The notes beneath the pieces are model-generated. The model did no database searches, was not told where the DNA came from, and saw only the letters and a list, made by a program, of their open reading frames with translations. A stretch of 64,000 bases of DNA from an uncultured Eubacterium sp. Its GTDB lineage: Bacteria > Bacillota > Clostridia > Lachnospirales > Lachnospiraceae. Position numbers and translations under genes: made by a program. The first letter of the stretch is position 1. The number at the start of each line of letters is the position of its first letter. The stretch covers positions 34,456 through 98,455 of the forward strand of contig CAKRGX010000008.1 in NCBI GenBank assembly GCA_934338065.1. Reading direction: 5' to 3'. Of this stretch, positions 63,721 to 64,000 are shown piece after piece.

Positions 63721-63907
63721 ACGGATGGAGACACATATCAATATCACTTCACACCGGTAGACGGAACGGATACGGTAAGCGAAAGTGTGAATAATAGGTA
63801 AAATTTCAATCGGGATTTGTGGAGAGATTTCCTGAACTTTCCTTATTTTTCAAGGCTTACAGTCTCTTAGATAGTGAAATGATATGTATTTTCCCTTATT
63901 TTTGCCC
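63721..63907. other. Non-coding stretch between tRNA-Leu and integrase
   Basis: No gene was found here. TTCACAC and GTGTGAA form a loose inverted repeat around a 33-base interior at about 63748-63794. CCTTATTTTT occurs twice (at about 63840 and 63893), which could be integrase arm-type sites. The tRNA 3' end is the probable attachment core; the second copy would be at the far end of the element, outside the window. Confidence 0.4.
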
Positions 63908-64000
63908 TTATGCGGAATCCCGTTTTGCTTTTCTTGTTGAGTGAGCGTAAATATTCATTGTGGTACTGACATCAGAGTGTCCTAACAGTTCCTGTACATC
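63908..64000 (-). CDS. C-terminal end of a tyrosine recombinase (integrase), partial
   Basis: The minus-strand frame entering from the right edge reads DVQELLGHSDVSTTMNIYAH and ends STRKAKRDSA then TAA (plus 63908-63910). LLGHSDVSTTMNIYAH is the C-terminal box of phage-type integrases: the His of LGHS and the catalytic Tyr of NIYAH are present. Only 30 residues are in the window. The gene ends 218 bases from the 3' end of tRNA-Leu, the usual arrangement for integrative elements or prophages inserted in a tRNA gene. Confidence 0.9.
   Translation of the reverse strand, partial: DVQELLGHSDVSTTMNIYAHSTRKAKRDSA

Overview
The window reads as a chromosomal segment of a Firmicute of the class Clostridia, most likely family Lachnospiraceae (gut type). 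This rests on the AT-leaning composition, strong SD sequences (AGGAGG), the operons hrcA-grpE-dnaK-dnaJ and hprK-glcK-murB-rapZ-whiA-crh-dnaE-pfkA, tRNA-dependent Asn synthesis by a short archaeal-type AspRS with GatCAB, DapL-type lysine synthesis, and several families (DUF5716, DUF5717, DUF6465, DUF6273, TIGR04086) that I know mainly from this group. The genus cannot be fixed from the sequence alone. Most genes lie on the minus strand.

Layout: (1) 1-525: the 3' end of a GH13-like enzyme and a small unknown gene. (2) 548-7344: enolase, then the HrcA/CIRCE heat-shock operon and a secreted YHYH/peptidoglycan-binding protein. (3) 7597-11379: an agr-type peptide quorum-sensing locus (AgrA, AgrC, AgrD, AgrB and a second LytTR regulator with a degenerate receiver), with intrinsic terminators on both sides of the peptide gene. 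(4) 11455-17255: a T-box-controlled operon aspS-gatC-gatA-gatB that continues into a PilZ gene and an XRE regulator. (5) 17266-24168: an orphan lipoprotein binding protein, LrgAB, and a glucuronoxylan pair (GH115 alpha-glucuronidase and UxaC). (6) 24270-31556: FliK-like protein, PqqD-like protein, OPT transporter, DUF1002 protein, DapL, DUF6465 protein and a small acidic membrane protein. (7) 31646-41088: the carbon-regulation and cell-wall operon from hprK to pfkA. (8) 41267-50035: Mrp, ThiN, a secreted propeller with an inserted PDZ, a DUF6273 membrane protein, SecDF, TIGR04086 and a PHP phosphatase. (9) 50010-57432: a contiguous operon of four poorly described proteins (giant DUF5717, Hsp70-like DUF5716, TPR-like, membrane coiled coil) ending in thiE. 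(10) 57566-64000: a CobD/HisC-like aminotransferase, CIRCE-controlled clpB, an O-antigen-ligase-like membrane protein, a 42-residue hydrophobic peptide, tRNA-Leu(TAG), and the 3' end of a tyrosine integrase that probably marks the edge of an integrated element.

How the parts fit: HrcA (6784) probably controls its own operon and, through a second CIRCE 55 kb away, clpB. HprK, a Crh-like HPr (Glu in place of the catalytic His), glucokinase and phosphofructokinase in one operon tie glycolytic flux to catabolite signalling. The T-box probably senses uncharged tRNA-Asn and induces the enzymes that make Asn-tRNA-Asn. The best candidates for undescribed biology are the DUF5717/DUF5716 operon and the terminator-insulated agr locus with a pseudo-receiver regulator.
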